Assembly: GCA_029547185.1 (NCBI GenBank)
Contig: JAKPPU010000018.1
Location: 1 to 64,000, forward strand
Reading direction: 5' to 3'
Length of the DNA: 64,000 bases
Source: Deltaproteobacteria bacterium
GTDB taxonomy: Bacteria; Desulfobacterota; Desulfomonilia; UBA1062
Part shown: in pieces, positions 39,299 to 49,317 of the stretch
Position numbering within the stretch: position 1 is the first letter of the stretch
Layout: every line of letters starts with the position of its first letter
Notes under the pieces: generated by a model
Told to the model about the DNA's origin: nothing
Databases searched by the model: none
Seen by the model: only the letters and a program-made list of their open reading frames with translations
Program-made: the position numbers and the translations under genes

Positions 39299-39380
39299 AG
39301 AAAAGGATTTTCTGGAAGAATCGATTATTGTATTGTATTCTTGAAAAGTTCCCTTATGCCGGAGAAAGGGGGAGACGTGA

Positions 39381-39662
39381 ATGAAGGCCCGTCGAGAGCT
39401 TGAGAAGGTGTTCGCCGAGATAAAGGACTGTCATGAGATGGCCTCCTTCTTTGAAGAGATATTCACTCCCAAGGAGCTCAAGGACCTCGAGCTCAGGTGG
39501 GAGCTGCTCAAGGAGCTCCACGCAGGACAGACGCAAAGGAGCATCGCTGCCAGGCACAAGATAAGCCTGTGCAAGATCACCCGGGGCTCCAAGGTGCTGA
39601 AGAAGCAGGGCTCCATAACGAAGAGGCTGCTCGATTCCTGCGCGGAGAAAAAGGGGAAGTGA
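39381..39662 (+). CDS. TrpR/YerC-family DNA-binding protein
   Basis: FFEEIFTPKELKDLELRWELLKELHAGQTQRSIAARHKISLCKITRGSKVL. Confidence 0.85.
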   Translation: MKARRELEKVFAEIKDCHEMASFFEEIFTPKELKDLELRWELLKELHAGQTQRSIAARHKISLCKITRGSKVLKKQGSITKRLLDSCAEKKGK

Positions 39663-39808
39663 GGCTCTTTTATCGATCGGGCAACTAATTCTCCGAATCG
39701 CACAGGGCTTCTTTCCAGAATGTTATTCGGTGATTAATGTGCCGGATCGGTAAGCCTCTGATCGGCAGGTGAGCCGGGGCTCAAGGGCCCTGAAGGCCGG
39801 AGGGGACC

Positions 39809-40546
39809 ATGGACGACAGGATCGGCGAGAAGTTTCAGAGATATACCAAGTACGAAAGAAAGCGGATGCCCAGGGGGTCGCTCGACCTGAACCGCAAGCC
39901 TGCCATGTACAAGGAATACCCCGATGCGAGGAAAATCAGCTTGAGCCCCGTGGACCGGTGCGGCGACATGAGCCTCCACGAGGCGCTCCTCAGGAGAAAG
40001 AGCCTCCGGCGGTTCGTCGAAGCCCCGGTCTCGCTGGACAGCCTCTCCTGTCTCCTGTGGGCGTCGAGCGGCATCCAGAGAAAGGAGATGGGCTTCGCCT
40101 TCCGCACCACGCCTTCGGCCGGAGCCCTCTACCCCATCGAGACCTACGTCGTCGCCAACTGCGTGAACGATATCGGGCAGGGGGTCTATCACTACAACGT
40201 GAGGCACCATCTCCTCGAGGAGCTGGCGCCGGGAGACTTCAGGGAAGAGGTCGCGGATGCGGCGCTGGGCCAGAGGATGTGCGCGAGCGCTGCGGTCTGC
40301 ATCCTGTTCACCGGGCTGTTCGAGCGCTCGGCCTGGAAATACCGGCAGAGGGCATACCGGTATGTCTACCTCGACGCCGGGCACATGGCCCAGAACCTGG
40401 CCCTGGCCTCCGCGAGCCTCAGCCTCGGGTGCTGCCACATAGGAGCGATGTTCGACAATGAGATAAACGAGATCATCGGGGTGGACGGCACCCGGGAGAG
40501 CATCGTGTACATGAGCGTGATCGGCCACCCCGGTGTGTATGTATAA
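39809..40546 (+). CDS. SagB/ThcOx-family nitroreductase-fold oxidoreductase
   Basis: LRRKSLRRF..LLWASSGI..RTTPSAGALYPIETYVV..YRYVYLDAGHMAQNLALASASLSLGCCHIGAM. Confidence 0.85.
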   Translation: MDDRIGEKFQRYTKYERKRMPRGSLDLNRKPAMYKEYPDARKISLSPVDRCGDMSLHEALLRRKSLRRFVEAPVSLDSLSCLLWASSGIQRKEMGFAFRTTPSAGALYPIETYVVANCVNDIGQGVYHYNVRHHLLEELAPGDFREEVADAALGQRMCASAAVCILFTGLFERSAWKYRQRAYRYVYLDAGHMAQNLALASASLSLGCCHIGAMFDNEINEIIGVDGTRESIVYMSVIGHPGVYV

Positions 40547-40693
40547 AAAGCCCTGGGCTCTTTCAAGAGAGGGTCTATGGGGAGATACTCGTCTTGATTT
40601 CGAACCCAAGGCTCAACGGTAAAGATAGCAGCCTGGAACGGGAAGTCAAGATGTCCTGCGTCAGCCTGGCGGCGATCCAGGCCGTTGCCTCCG

Positions 40694-41140
40694 CTACCGT
40701 TTGAGGAGCTCCTGATACGCCTTTTGCAGCTCCATGAACCTGGCTTCGGCAAGCTCCCTGGCCTGTCTGCCGAGATGCGAGGCCTTGTCCGGGTGGTACT
40801 CGATCGCGAGGTCCCGGTAGGCCCTGCGGATCTCATCCTTCGAGGCGTTCTCGCTCAGGCCGAGCACCGCGTACGGGTCGCTCTTTCCGGGCCCGTCATC
40901 CTGCCTGTCCCGATCACCGGAAGGGCTGCCGCGAAAGGGGCCACGGCCGGGCCGCTGTCCTTTTCCGCGGAAGATCCCTCCCGGATCGGGCCGTGCACCG
41001 GCCGGAGAGAGTACGGAGCGCCATACGAGGAAGAGCACGGTAAAGTCGTCGAGCCACCCCCATCCCGGAATGAAGTCCGGGAGGAAGTCATAGGGGCTCA
41101 GGACGTAGATGAGGCTGAGAATGATCAGGACAATCTTCAT
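40694..41140 (-). CDS. J-domain protein with N-terminal DUF1232/YkvA-like membrane segment
   Basis: [63 protein letters not shown] (HPD motif). Confidence 0.85.
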   Translation of the reverse strand: MKIVLIILSLIYVLSPYDFLPDFIPGWGWLDDFTVLFLVWRSVLSPAGARPDPGGIFRGKGQRPGRGPFRGSPSGDRDRQDDGPGKSDPYAVLGLSENASKDEIRRAYRDLAIEYHPDKASHLGRQARELAEARFMELQKAYQELLKR

Positions 41141-41149
41141 GCGTAGCCG

Positions 41150-43114
41150 TCAGACCTCGATGGCCGTCTTGTCGGCGAGCTCTTCTGCCGTGACGGCCTC
41201 GGCCATGATCCTGCCGATGGTCTTCGTGAAACCGGCAGGGTCGTCCACGTGTCCGCCCTCGGAGACGAGCGCCAGGTCGTAGAGGAGCCGGGCGTAGTCC
41301 TTCAGGATGGGATCGTTCCTGTCCTTCTCGAAGACGAACTTGATGTTCGCGACAGCGGCGTGGTCGACATTGATCTCGAGCACCCTTTTTGCGGCCTCGG
41401 TCTTCTGGCCGGTCGCCTTGAGGATCTTCTCCAGGTAGGGGCTCAAGTCGTGCTTGTCTCCGGAAAGGCAGGAGAGCGACTCCTTCAGGTGCGTCGACGC
41501 CTTCACGTCCTTGACCTTGTCTGCAAGCTCGTTTTTCAGGAAGCCGAAGAAGTCGCCGAACTCGCTCTTCTTCCTGTCGTCGATCTTCCCGAGATCGAGG
41601 TCGCCCTTCTCGGCGCTCGCAAACTTCTTGTCTTCGAACTGCCTCAAACTCTGCACCACCCACTCGTCGATCGGGTCAGTCATGAGCACCACCTCGATGT
41701 CCTGCTCTTTAAGCCTCTCGAGGTGCGGATTGTTGAGGAGGACATCGGGATTCTCGCCGGTGATGTAGTAGATCTCCTCCTGGTCAGGCTGCATGCGGGT
41801 GACGTAGTCTGAGAGGGAAATGTATCTGCCTTCGGACTTGGTGGTCCGGTACCGCAGCAGCTTGGCGATCCTCTCGCGGTTTTCATGGTCGGTCGGGATG
41901 CCGATTTTGAGGACCGGTCCGAACTCGGCATAGAACTGCTCGTATTTCCCGGCCTCGAGCCCTTCGAGGAGCTCGAAGATCTTCTTGACGAGGTTTTTCC
42001 GGATGTTCCTCACGAGCGAGTCCTGCTGGAGGATCTCGCGGCTGATGTTCAGGTTCAGGTCCGGCGCATCGACCACCCCGTGGACGAAGCTCATGTACTC
42101 GGGCACGAGCTCCCGGCAGTCGTCCATGATGAAGACCCGCTTGCAGTAGAGGTGGATGCCGTGCTTTTTCTCCCGCATGTAGAGGTCGAAGGGGAGCTTC
42201 GACGGGATGTAGAGCAGGGCGTGGTACTCGGTCGTGCCTTCGAGCTTCAGGTGGAGGCGCGCGAGCGGCGGGTTCCAGTCATGGCTGATGTGCTTGTAGA
42301 ACTCGTCGTACTCCTCGTCCGTGACCTCTGACCTGTTCCTGGTCCAGATGGCCTTCATGGAGTTGAGCGTCTCTTCCCGGATCGCCTTCCTCGTGGTGGA
42401 GCCGATGGGTTTCCCGTCCGCGTCCTTGAGGAGCTCTGCATCGGGAATGGGCTCTTCGTGCTCGACGTCCATGACGACGGGATAGCTCACGAAATCGGAG
42501 TGCCGCTTCACGATGCTTCGGATCGTCCATTCGTTCAGGTAGTCGGGCTCGTCCTCCCCGCGCTTCTTGAGCGTCAGCGTGACCGATGTCCCCCGGGAGG
42601 CCTTCTCCGTCTCCTCGATGGTATAGGAGCCGTCCCCGGCCGACTCCCACCTCGTGGCCGTCTCTTCGCCAGCGGCCCGGGTGACGAGGGTGACCTTGTC
42701 CGCCACGATGAAGGAGCTGTAGAACCCCACGCCGAACTGGCCGATGAGCTCGGGGGCGAGGGTGTCCTTCTTCTTCAGCTCGTCGATGGCGTCCAGGAAG
42801 GCCTTCGTACCGCTCTGGGCAATGGTGCCGATGTTCTCGATGACCTCGTCATAGGTCATGCCGATGCCGTTGTCCTCGACGGTGATAGTGCGGTTTTCCC
42901 TGTCCGGGATGATCCTGATCTTGAACTCGGTGTCACCCCCGAGGATGCCGGGCTCTGTCTGCGACCTGAACCTGATCTTGTCGATGGCATCCGATGAGTT
43001 CGAGATGAGCTCTCTCAGGAATATCTCCGGATGCGAGTACAGAGAGTTGATGATCAGCTTGAGGAGCCTCTGCACCTCGGTCTTGAACTGACGTGTCTCT
43101 TTCCTGTGCTCCAT
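41150..43114 (-). CDS. htpG: Hsp90 chaperone HtpG
   Basis: [62 protein letters not shown]. Confidence 0.95.
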   Translation of the reverse strand: MEHRKETRQFKTEVQRLLKLIINSLYSHPEIFLRELISNSSDAIDKIRFRSQTEPGILGGDTEFKIRIIPDRENRTITVEDNGIGMTYDEVIENIGTIAQSGTKAFLDAIDELKKKDTLAPELIGQFGVGFYSSFIVADKVTLVTRAAGEETATRWESAGDGSYTIEETEKASRGTSVTLTLKKRGEDEPDYLNEWTIRSIVKRHSDFVSYPVVMDVEHEEPIPDAELLKDADGKPIGSTTRKAIREETLNSMKAIWTRNRSEVTDEEYDEFYKHISHDWNPPLARLHLKLEGTTEYHALLYIPSKLPFDLYMREKKHGIHLYCKRVFIMDDCRELVPEYMSFVHGVVDAPDLNLNISREILQQDSLVRNIRKNLVKKIFELLEGLEAGKYEQFYAEFGPVLKIGIPTDHENRERIAKLLRYRTTKSEGRYISLSDYVTRMQPDQEEIYYITGENPDVLLNNPHLERLKEQDIEVVLMTDPIDEWVVQSLRQFEDKKFASAEKGDLDLGKIDDRKKSEFGDFFGFLKNELADKVKDVKASTHLKESLSCLSGDKHDLSPYLEKILKATGQKTEAAKRVLEINVDHAAVANIKFVFEKDRNDPILKDYARLLYDLALVSEGGHVDDPAGFTKTIGRIMAEAVTAEELADKTAIEV

Positions 43115-43366
43115 GGTACCTCCGTTTTTCTTATGCTCAGATTAGCTAGCGAATATTCCTCAATTACATAGGTGCTGGAGGCCGCTCGTTCAAGACCCCC
43201 CTTCTCTGTGTCAATGAATTACAATCTGCTTAACACAATCATTTTCCGCCATCAATATATGTGAGGGGTGATCTTCGATCCTCTTGAACTTTCCTGTGGA
43301 TTGGGTTATGTTCCCTGGCCTGAGCACAGCGAGCAGGGCATCTTCTGGGAAGGAGCTTGAAATCCG

Positions 43367-44515
43367 TTGGAATTCAATTCGTGCATGAAGCATAAGCTCG
43401 TGAGAAAGAGCGTGCGTGAGTTCGCAGAGGCGGAGCTCGGCCCCATCGCCCACGAGATCGACCGCGAGGCGCGCTTTCCCCTCGAGGTCGTGGGAAAGAT
43501 GCAGGGCCTGAACTTCTTCGGGCTCCAGATCCCGAAACGATACGGCGGCGCCGGCATGGACAGCATCAGCTATGCCATCACCGTCGAGGAGATCTCGCGG
43601 GTGAGCGGCGCCGTCGGCCTGTGCATCACGGTCCACAACAGCGTGGGCGTCTACCCGATTTTGAAGTTCGGCACCGAGGAGCAGATCGAGCGTTTCGTTC
43701 CGAGGCTCGCGAGCGGCGAGCACATCGGCGCGTTCTGCCTCACCGAGGCCAATGCGGGCTCGGATGCGGGCGGCGTCGAAACCAATGCCTTCTTCGACGG
43801 GAACGGGTATGTCATCAACGGCACGAAGATCTTCGTGACCAACGGGGGCGTCTGCACCGCGCCGCTCATCTTCGCCGTCACCAACCCGGAGAAGAAGGGC
43901 AGGGGAGCGAGCGTGTTCATCGTCGAGAAGGGCACGCCCGGCTTTACCGTGGGCGAGATCGAAGACCTGTGCGGCATGCGCGCGAACCCTGTCTCGTCGC
44001 TCTTCTTCGAAGACTGCCGCGTGCCGAAGGAGAACCTCATCGGCAGGGAGGGAGACGGCCTGAAGATCGCGCTCATCGCCCTCGATGCAGGCCGGATCGG
44101 CATCGGTGCCCAGGCGGTCGGCATCGCCCAGGCAGCCTACGAGGCCTCGCTCAAGTACTCGAAGGAGCGCCAGCAGTTCAGCAAGCCCATCTCGTCGTTC
44201 CAGTCGATCCAGAACATGCTCGCGGACATGGCCACCGAGGTCGATGCCGCGAGGCTCCTCGTCTACCGGGCCTGCGCGCGCAAGGACAGCGGGCACGCCT
44301 TCGGCAAGGAGGCGGCCATGGCAAAGCTCTATGCCAGCACGGTGGCGTCCCGCGTGACCGGAAACGCGGTGCAGATCCACGGCGGGTACGGCTACAGCAG
44401 GGAGTACGACGTGGAGCGGTATTTCAGGGATGCGAAGGTGACCGAGATCTACGAGGGCACGAGCGAGATCCAGCGGCTCGTGATCTCGAAGTCCATTCTC
44501 GCTGAGCCGGTGTAA
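43367..44515 (+). CDS. Acyl-CoA dehydrogenase
   Basis: VREFAEAELGPIAHEID; AFCLTEANAGSDAGG; QIHGGYGYSREYDVERYFRDAKVTEIYEGTSEIQRLVI. Confidence 0.93.
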   Translation: MEFNSCMKHKLVRKSVREFAEAELGPIAHEIDREARFPLEVVGKMQGLNFFGLQIPKRYGGAGMDSISYAITVEEISRVSGAVGLCITVHNSVGVYPILKFGTEEQIERFVPRLASGEHIGAFCLTEANAGSDAGGVETNAFFDGNGYVINGTKIFVTNGGVCTAPLIFAVTNPEKKGRGASVFIVEKGTPGFTVGEIEDLCGMRANPVSSLFFEDCRVPKENLIGREGDGLKIALIALDAGRIGIGAQAVGIAQAAYEASLKYSKERQQFSKPISSFQSIQNMLADMATEVDAARLLVYRACARKDSGHAFGKEAAMAKLYASTVASRVTGNAVQIHGGYGYSREYDVERYFRDAKVTEIYEGTSEIQRLVISKSILAEPV

Positions 44516-44527
44516 GAGGATGATGCG

Positions 44528-45349
44528 ATGCTGAAGATGATCGTATGCGTGAAGCAGGTGCCCATGGTGAGCGAGCTCCCGTGGGACCCGAAGACCGGGA
44601 CCTTGAGCCGCGAGGAGGCCGAGGGCATGATGAACCCGGCCTGCAAGTACGCTCTCGAGGCGGCTCTGCGGGTCAAGGAGGAGCACGGCGGCCACATCAC
44701 GGCGATCACCATGGGGCCTCCCATGGCGCAGGAGGTGCTCCACGAGGCCCTCGCCATGGGCGCGGACAGGTGCCTCATGGTCTCCGATCCCCGCATGGCA
44801 GGATCGGATACGCTCATGACCTCCTTCACCCTGGCGCGGGCCATCGAGACCTACTGCTCGGAGTTCGACCTCATCCTCTGCGGCTGCCACACCTCGGACA
44901 GCGAGACGGCGCAGGTCGGGCCCCAGCTCGCAGAGGAGCTCGGCCTTCCCTCGATCGCCTATGCAGAAAGCCTCTCTTTAAGGGAAAGGACCGTGAGGAT
45001 CGAACGGAACTCGGACCACTTCCTCGAAACGCTCGAGATGGACCTGCCCGGGCTCATCACCATCGCCGGGCAGAGCTTCAGTCCGAGGTACATCCCCATG
45101 AAAGGCCTTCAGAATGCCTTCGAAGAGCCGAACATCCTCGGTGTGAACGCCCACGACCTCGGTCTCGACGATGTCTCGATCGGGGCTGATGGCTCGCCCA
45201 CCAAGATCCTCGACGTCTGTTCCTCGACTGCCGGCAAGCAGAACGTGGTCCTCTCGGGCGCACCCAAGAAGATCGTCGAGGAGCTCTTCAAGAGGTTCGA
45301 CGACACGATCGGAAGCGTGATCAGGAAAGACCTCAAGGCGGTGAAGTAG
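44528..45349 (+). CDS. etfB: Electron transfer flavoprotein subunit beta
   Basis: MLKMIVCVKQVP; MNPACKYALEAALRVKEEHGGHITAITMGPP. Confidence 0.92.
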   Translation: MLKMIVCVKQVPMVSELPWDPKTGTLSREEAEGMMNPACKYALEAALRVKEEHGGHITAITMGPPMAQEVLHEALAMGADRCLMVSDPRMAGSDTLMTSFTLARAIETYCSEFDLILCGCHTSDSETAQVGPQLAEELGLPSIAYAESLSLRERTVRIERNSDHFLETLEMDLPGLITIAGQSFSPRYIPMKGLQNAFEEPNILGVNAHDLGLDDVSIGADGSPTKILDVCSSTAGKQNVVLSGAPKKIVEELFKRFDDTIGSVIRKDLKAVK

Positions 45350-45351
45350 CC

Positions 45352-46353
45352 ATGGCGGAAAGGAAGCGCAGCATCTGGGTGTTCGGCGACTACCGGAACT
45401 ATTTCCAGAACCGGGTGACCCTCCAGCTCCTCTCGCGGGCGAACGACCTGGCAAAGGCCATCGATGCCGAGGTATGCGCCACGGTGTTCGGCCACGAGGT
45501 CGACGAATGGGTGGGCGAGTACATCGCCCACGGTGCGGGCAGGATCTACGTGTGCGACCACCCGAGCCTGAAGTTCTACAGCAGCGACGTCTCTGTCGCC
45601 CTCATGGAGAAGCTCGTCCGGGAATTCAAGCCCGAGATCCTGCTCATCGGCGCTACGGCCTTCGGCAGGGAATTCGCCCCGCGCCTCGCGAAGCGGCTGA
45701 AGACCGGGCTCACGGCCGACTGCATCGGCCTCGACATCAATGAAGAGGGCCTCCTCGTCCAGACCGCGCCGGCCTTCGGAGGCAACCTCCTCGCAAAGAT
45801 CGTCACCCCCGAGAGGAGGCCACAGATGGCCACGGTGAGGCCGGGAACGTTCCAGGAGATCCCCCACAACCACCAGGCAAAGGGCGAGATCGTATCCGTG
45901 CCCCTGCCCGACGACCTTCCCAAAGACAGGATACGGCTCATAAGCTCTGAGAGGCAGCAGGCGAGAGAGCAGAGGCTCGAGGACGCCGCGCTCGTCGTGT
46001 GCGGGGGCCGGGGGATGGGGAGCAAAAAGAAGTTCAAGAACCTCTACGAGCTCGCCAGGGTGCTGGGCGGCGAGGTGGGCGCGACCCGGCCCGTGGTCTA
46101 CTCGAAGTGGGCGGACGAGGACTCCCTCGTGGGCCAGGCGGACAAGCACATCAAACCGAAAGTGCTCTTCTCGTTCGGCATCAGCGGCGCGATCCAGCAC
46201 ACGGCAGGCATCAAGGACGCAGGGTTCATCATCGCGGTCAACAAGAACCCCCACGCGACCATGATGAGGATGGCAGACGTGGCCATCGTGGCCGACGCGA
46301 ACCAGGTGTGCACAGCCCTCATCAGAGAGCTCAAGAAGCGCATCCGCACCTGA
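45352..46353 (+). CDS. etfA: Electron transfer flavoprotein subunit alpha
   Basis: VVCGGRGMGSKKKFKNLYELARVLGGEVGATRPVV; FGISGAIQHTAGIKDAGFIIAVNKNPHATMMRMADVAIVAD. Confidence 0.92.
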   Translation: MAERKRSIWVFGDYRNYFQNRVTLQLLSRANDLAKAIDAEVCATVFGHEVDEWVGEYIAHGAGRIYVCDHPSLKFYSSDVSVALMEKLVREFKPEILLIGATAFGREFAPRLAKRLKTGLTADCIGLDINEEGLLVQTAPAFGGNLLAKIVTPERRPQMATVRPGTFQEIPHNHQAKGEIVSVPLPDDLPKDRIRLISSERQQAREQRLEDAALVVCGGRGMGSKKKFKNLYELARVLGGEVGATRPVVYSKWADEDSLVGQADKHIKPKVLFSFGISGAIQHTAGIKDAGFIIAVNKNPHATMMRMADVAIVADANQVCTALIRELKKRIRT

Positions 46354-46395
46354 TTTATTTTGACGGGAAGCAGAAAAATACTTCCTGTCGGCATG

Positions 46396-46452
46396 CTCGG
46401 AGGCGAGGAAGCAGGGGAGGCCCTTCCTTCACCAGGACTGCTTTTCGAAGCT
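46396..46452. repeat. Dispersed repeat fragment related to the 34.38-34.43 kb unit
   Basis: cGGAGGcGAGGaaGCAGGGGaggCCCTTCCTTCACCaGGACtGCTTTTcGAaGC vs cGGGGAGGGGAGGCAGGGGTGTCCCTTCCTTCACCGGGGACCGCCTTTTGATGC. Confidence 0.6.
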
Positions 46453-46702
46453 TCCCGGCACACGTGGAGGATGAAACTGCCACCGGAATTGAAAAGGCCC
46501 TTTGCCGTGAACGCCGGCTTAAAGTTGCCCATCATTTGATCCTTCAAGATCAGAAGTTGCATATTCTCGAGTTATCCATAATTGCCGGAGGCGCCATGAA
46601 GGAGCACAAAGCTTCCCCAAGATAAGAAAAACATTACCATATTTGAACATATCTCTTCCGGGTATCCATTCGTAACGTATTGATTTCCTGTCGATTGACA
46701 GG

Positions 46703-46718
46703 TGGCATTTTTGTTGCT
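46703..46718 (+). promoter_or_regulatory. Putative sigma54 (-24/-12) promoter
   Basis: TGGCA-TTTTTG-TTGCT: TGGCA + 6 nt + TTGC, the canonical spacing. Confidence 0.45.
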
Positions 46719-46839
46719 AATCGTAGCAAAGGGTTACCTCCCCGCGCACCGGATCCGGCCTGATGTGAAAACCCGAAAGCGTAAGAAGAAGTCGGTTGAA
46801 CAGTTATTTGAAATTACCTGATAAAAAGGGGTAGAGTCG

Positions 46840-48555
46840 ATGAAGAGAATCAGGGTATCAAGGATCTTGGGATACGTGGCTGTTCTTTTCGTCATCACGC
46901 TCTTTGCGGGCTGTGGCGGCGGAGGAGGCGGTGGAGGAGACACGAAGGGCGGCGGTGAGGAGATCACCGCTCCTGTCATCACCTTGCAGCCTGATCACCA
47001 GGTGGTCCCTCTGGGAGGGCAGGCTGTCTTTACCGTGGCTGCGACTGGAGGAGGGCTGAGCTACCAGTGGGAGCGCTCGAATGATAACGGCACGACCTGG
47101 AACCCCATAAGCGGGGCAACAGCCACATCCTACTCCATCACATCCAATGAGAAGATAACAGCCCACTTCAGATGCATTGTGACAAACTCGGGAGGAAGCA
47201 TCACCTCGGATGTTGCAGAGCTTGCCGTGGTCACGGTTGTCTTTGCGGATGAGGCCGCAGCCTCAGGAGGCAACGGGACGAGCTGGGCAAGGGCATATGC
47301 ATCTCTTCAAGATGCCTTGGAGAACCACAATGACTGCGAGGTCTGGGTGGCAGCAGGAACATATGCTCCAACTACCGGAACCGACCGGAGCGCCACCTTC
47401 CAGATGGTATCAAACATAGCTATATACGGCGGCTTCACCGGCAGCGAGACCTGCAGGCAGGCACGGAACTGGGAGACAAACGTAACCACCCTTTCCGGGG
47501 ACATTGGAATCAAGGGGGATGCATCGGACAACTGCTACCATGTAGTAACAGCCACCGAGGTAACCGTCGCCACACTGGACGGGTTCACCATAACAGGCGG
47601 TAACGCCAATGGTTTTTCCAATGATTATCCTGACACTTGGGGTGGTGGCATGCTCAATCTAGGTTCCAGCCCGAGCGTGACCAACTGCACCTTCTCCGAG
47701 AATTCTGCCACTGAAGCCGGTGGTGGGATGTGTAACAATTATTCCAGTCCGAGCGTGACCAACTGCACCTTCTTCAGGAATTCTGCCATTGGTGTTAACA
47801 CTGGCGTTGGTGGTGGGATGTATAACTATTATTCCAATCCGAGCGTGACCAACTGTACCTTCTCCGGGAATTTTGCCTTTCAAGGTGGCGGGATGAACAA
47901 TGGTAGCTCCAGTCCAACCGTGATCAACTGCACCTTTTCCGAGAACTCTGCCACGAGTTGGGGTGGTGGTATGCTCAATGTAACGATCGATTACTATCGA
48001 GATATCCTTTCCAGCCCGAGCGTGACCAACTGCATCTTCTCTCGGAATTTTTCCACAGGAGACGGTGGAGGGATGTCCAATCTAGTATATTCCATGCCGA
48101 TCATTACCAACTGTACCTTCTTTGAGAATTCTGCCTCTTCCTGTGGTGGGGCTATTGACAATTATTATAACTCAAATCCCACTATCCGTAACACCATCAT
48201 ATGGGGGAACTCAGCAGAAACTGGCTCACAGATCTATAATCATCATGGGGATATCCTTTATCCCTCTACCGCCAAAATCAGCCATAGCTGCATCCAGGGC
48301 GGTCATGAGGGTGAGGGCAATATCGACAGTGATCCCTTGCTCTATCTCCTGATCGAAGGCGAACCCTTAAGCGGAGGCTATCTTGCCCTGCAGGCAGCCC
48401 CTGCATCGATGCGGGAGACAGCGGTGTGGTGCCTTCAGGGATATCTACAGATATTGCGGGCAATCCCCGCATCAGCGGCGCTGCCGTGGACATGGGGGCA
48501 TACGAGTACCGGCAGTAAGGCGGGAAGAACCGTGGTAGAACGGGGCTGCCCTTAA
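46840..48555 (+). CDS. Right-handed beta-helix repeat lipoprotein with Ig-like N-terminal region; 3' end likely frameshifted
   Basis: Lipobox FAGCGGGGGGGG; repeats SPSVTNCTFSENSATxxGGGM; the expected C-terminus AGDSGVVPSGISTDIAGNPRISGAAVDMGAYEYRQ* is in another frame ending at 48518. Confidence 0.8.
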   Translation: MKRIRVSRILGYVAVLFVITLFAGCGGGGGGGGDTKGGGEEITAPVITLQPDHQVVPLGGQAVFTVAATGGGLSYQWERSNDNGTTWNPISGATATSYSITSNEKITAHFRCIVTNSGGSITSDVAELAVVTVVFADEAAASGGNGTSWARAYASLQDALENHNDCEVWVAAGTYAPTTGTDRSATFQMVSNIAIYGGFTGSETCRQARNWETNVTTLSGDIGIKGDASDNCYHVVTATEVTVATLDGFTITGGNANGFSNDYPDTWGGGMLNLGSSPSVTNCTFSENSATEAGGGMCNNYSSPSVTNCTFFRNSAIGVNTGVGGGMYNYYSNPSVTNCTFSGNFAFQGGGMNNGSSSPTVINCTFSENSATSWGGGMLNVTIDYYRDILSSPSVTNCIFSRNFSTGDGGGMSNLVYSMPIITNCTFFENSASSCGGAIDNYYNSNPTIRNTIIWGNSAETGSQIYNHHGDILYPSTAKISHSCIQGGHEGEGNIDSDPLLYLLIEGEPLSGGYLALQAAPASMRETAVWCLQGYLQILRAIPASAALPWTWGHTSTGSKAGRTVVERGCP

Positions 48556-48626
48556 AGGCGAGCCTTGACTGCTTCGAAAAGGGCTGTCCGGCCACTTGCA
48601 GGGACAGGGACACTCCCGTTACGGGA
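48540..48626. repeat. Dispersed repeat half-copy C (same orientation as copy B)
   Basis: ACGGGGCTGCCCttAAaGGCgAGCCTTGaCTGCtTCgAAAAGGGCTGTCcGGCCAC vs 36245-36300. Confidence 0.75.
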
Positions 48627-49230
48627 AGAGCTTCGCTGCGGTTTCGGCAACGAACCTGCCCTGGTAGCGCGCCCCTTCGAGCTCAATATCGTTGGGCATC
48701 CGTGCTCCTGCAGGGCCTGCAATGGTCGATGCGCCGTAGGGAGAGCACCCGATCACCTTATCGACGGTGTTCTGTCCCGCGAAGCTGTAGGGAAGGCCCA
48801 CGACGACCATCCCGAAGTGGAGCAGATTCACGATGAATGAGATGATCGTTGTCTCCTGGCCGCCATGCTGCGTGCCCGTGCTCGTGAATGCGCTTCCCAC
48901 CTTTCCGACCAGGACGTCCCTTGCCCAGAGCGGGCCCGAGGCATCGAGGAACTGGCGCATCTGCCCCGCCATGTTCCCGTAGCGGGTCGGCGTCCCGAAG
49001 ATGATGGCGTCGTATCTCTCGAGGTCGTCGATCTTTGCCGTCGGTATATGGGCGAAGGCCTTCTGTGCCTCGACGGCATTCATTCTGGCGAGAATGTCCT
49101 CGGAAAGGGTCTCGGGGACGCGGCACACATCCACTTCGGCCCCCTTTACCGACCGTGCGCCTTCCGCAACCGCCTCCGCCATCCGGTAGGTATGGCCGTA
49201 AGTCGAGTAGAACAGGACAAGGACCTTCAT
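48619..49230 (-). CDS. wrbA: WrbA-type NAD(P)H:quinone oxidoreductase
   Basis: [62 protein letters not shown]. Confidence 0.93.
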   Translation of the reverse strand: MKVLVLFYSTYGHTYRMAEAVAEGARSVKGAEVDVCRVPETLSEDILARMNAVEAQKAFAHIPTAKIDDLERYDAIIFGTPTRYGNMAGQMRQFLDASGPLWARDVLVGKVGSAFTSTGTQHGGQETTIISFIVNLLHFGMVVVGLPYSFAGQNTVDKVIGCSPYGASTIAGPAGARMPNDIELEGARYQGRFVAETAAKLFP

Positions 49231-49317
49231 CTTTTCCACCCCCTTTTCACTGTGCGGGGCCGTGCCTGGTGGCACGATCGCTCCCCATGCATCATGTTTC
49301 TTATGATTTAAGTATGG

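Noticed and set aside
39809-40546. SagB-like dehydrogenase as a marker of an azoline RiPP biosynthetic cluster
   Set aside because: No YcaO, precursor peptide or protease/transporter nearby; more simply a nitroreductase-fold SagB-family enzyme.
46440-46625. Open stretch ..HVEDETATGIEKALCRERRLKVAHHLILQDQKLHILELSIIAGGAMKEHKASPR* after etfA
   Set aside because: Composition looks protein-like but it has no start codon with an RBS and no family I can recognise; possibly a gene remnant, not supportable by eye.
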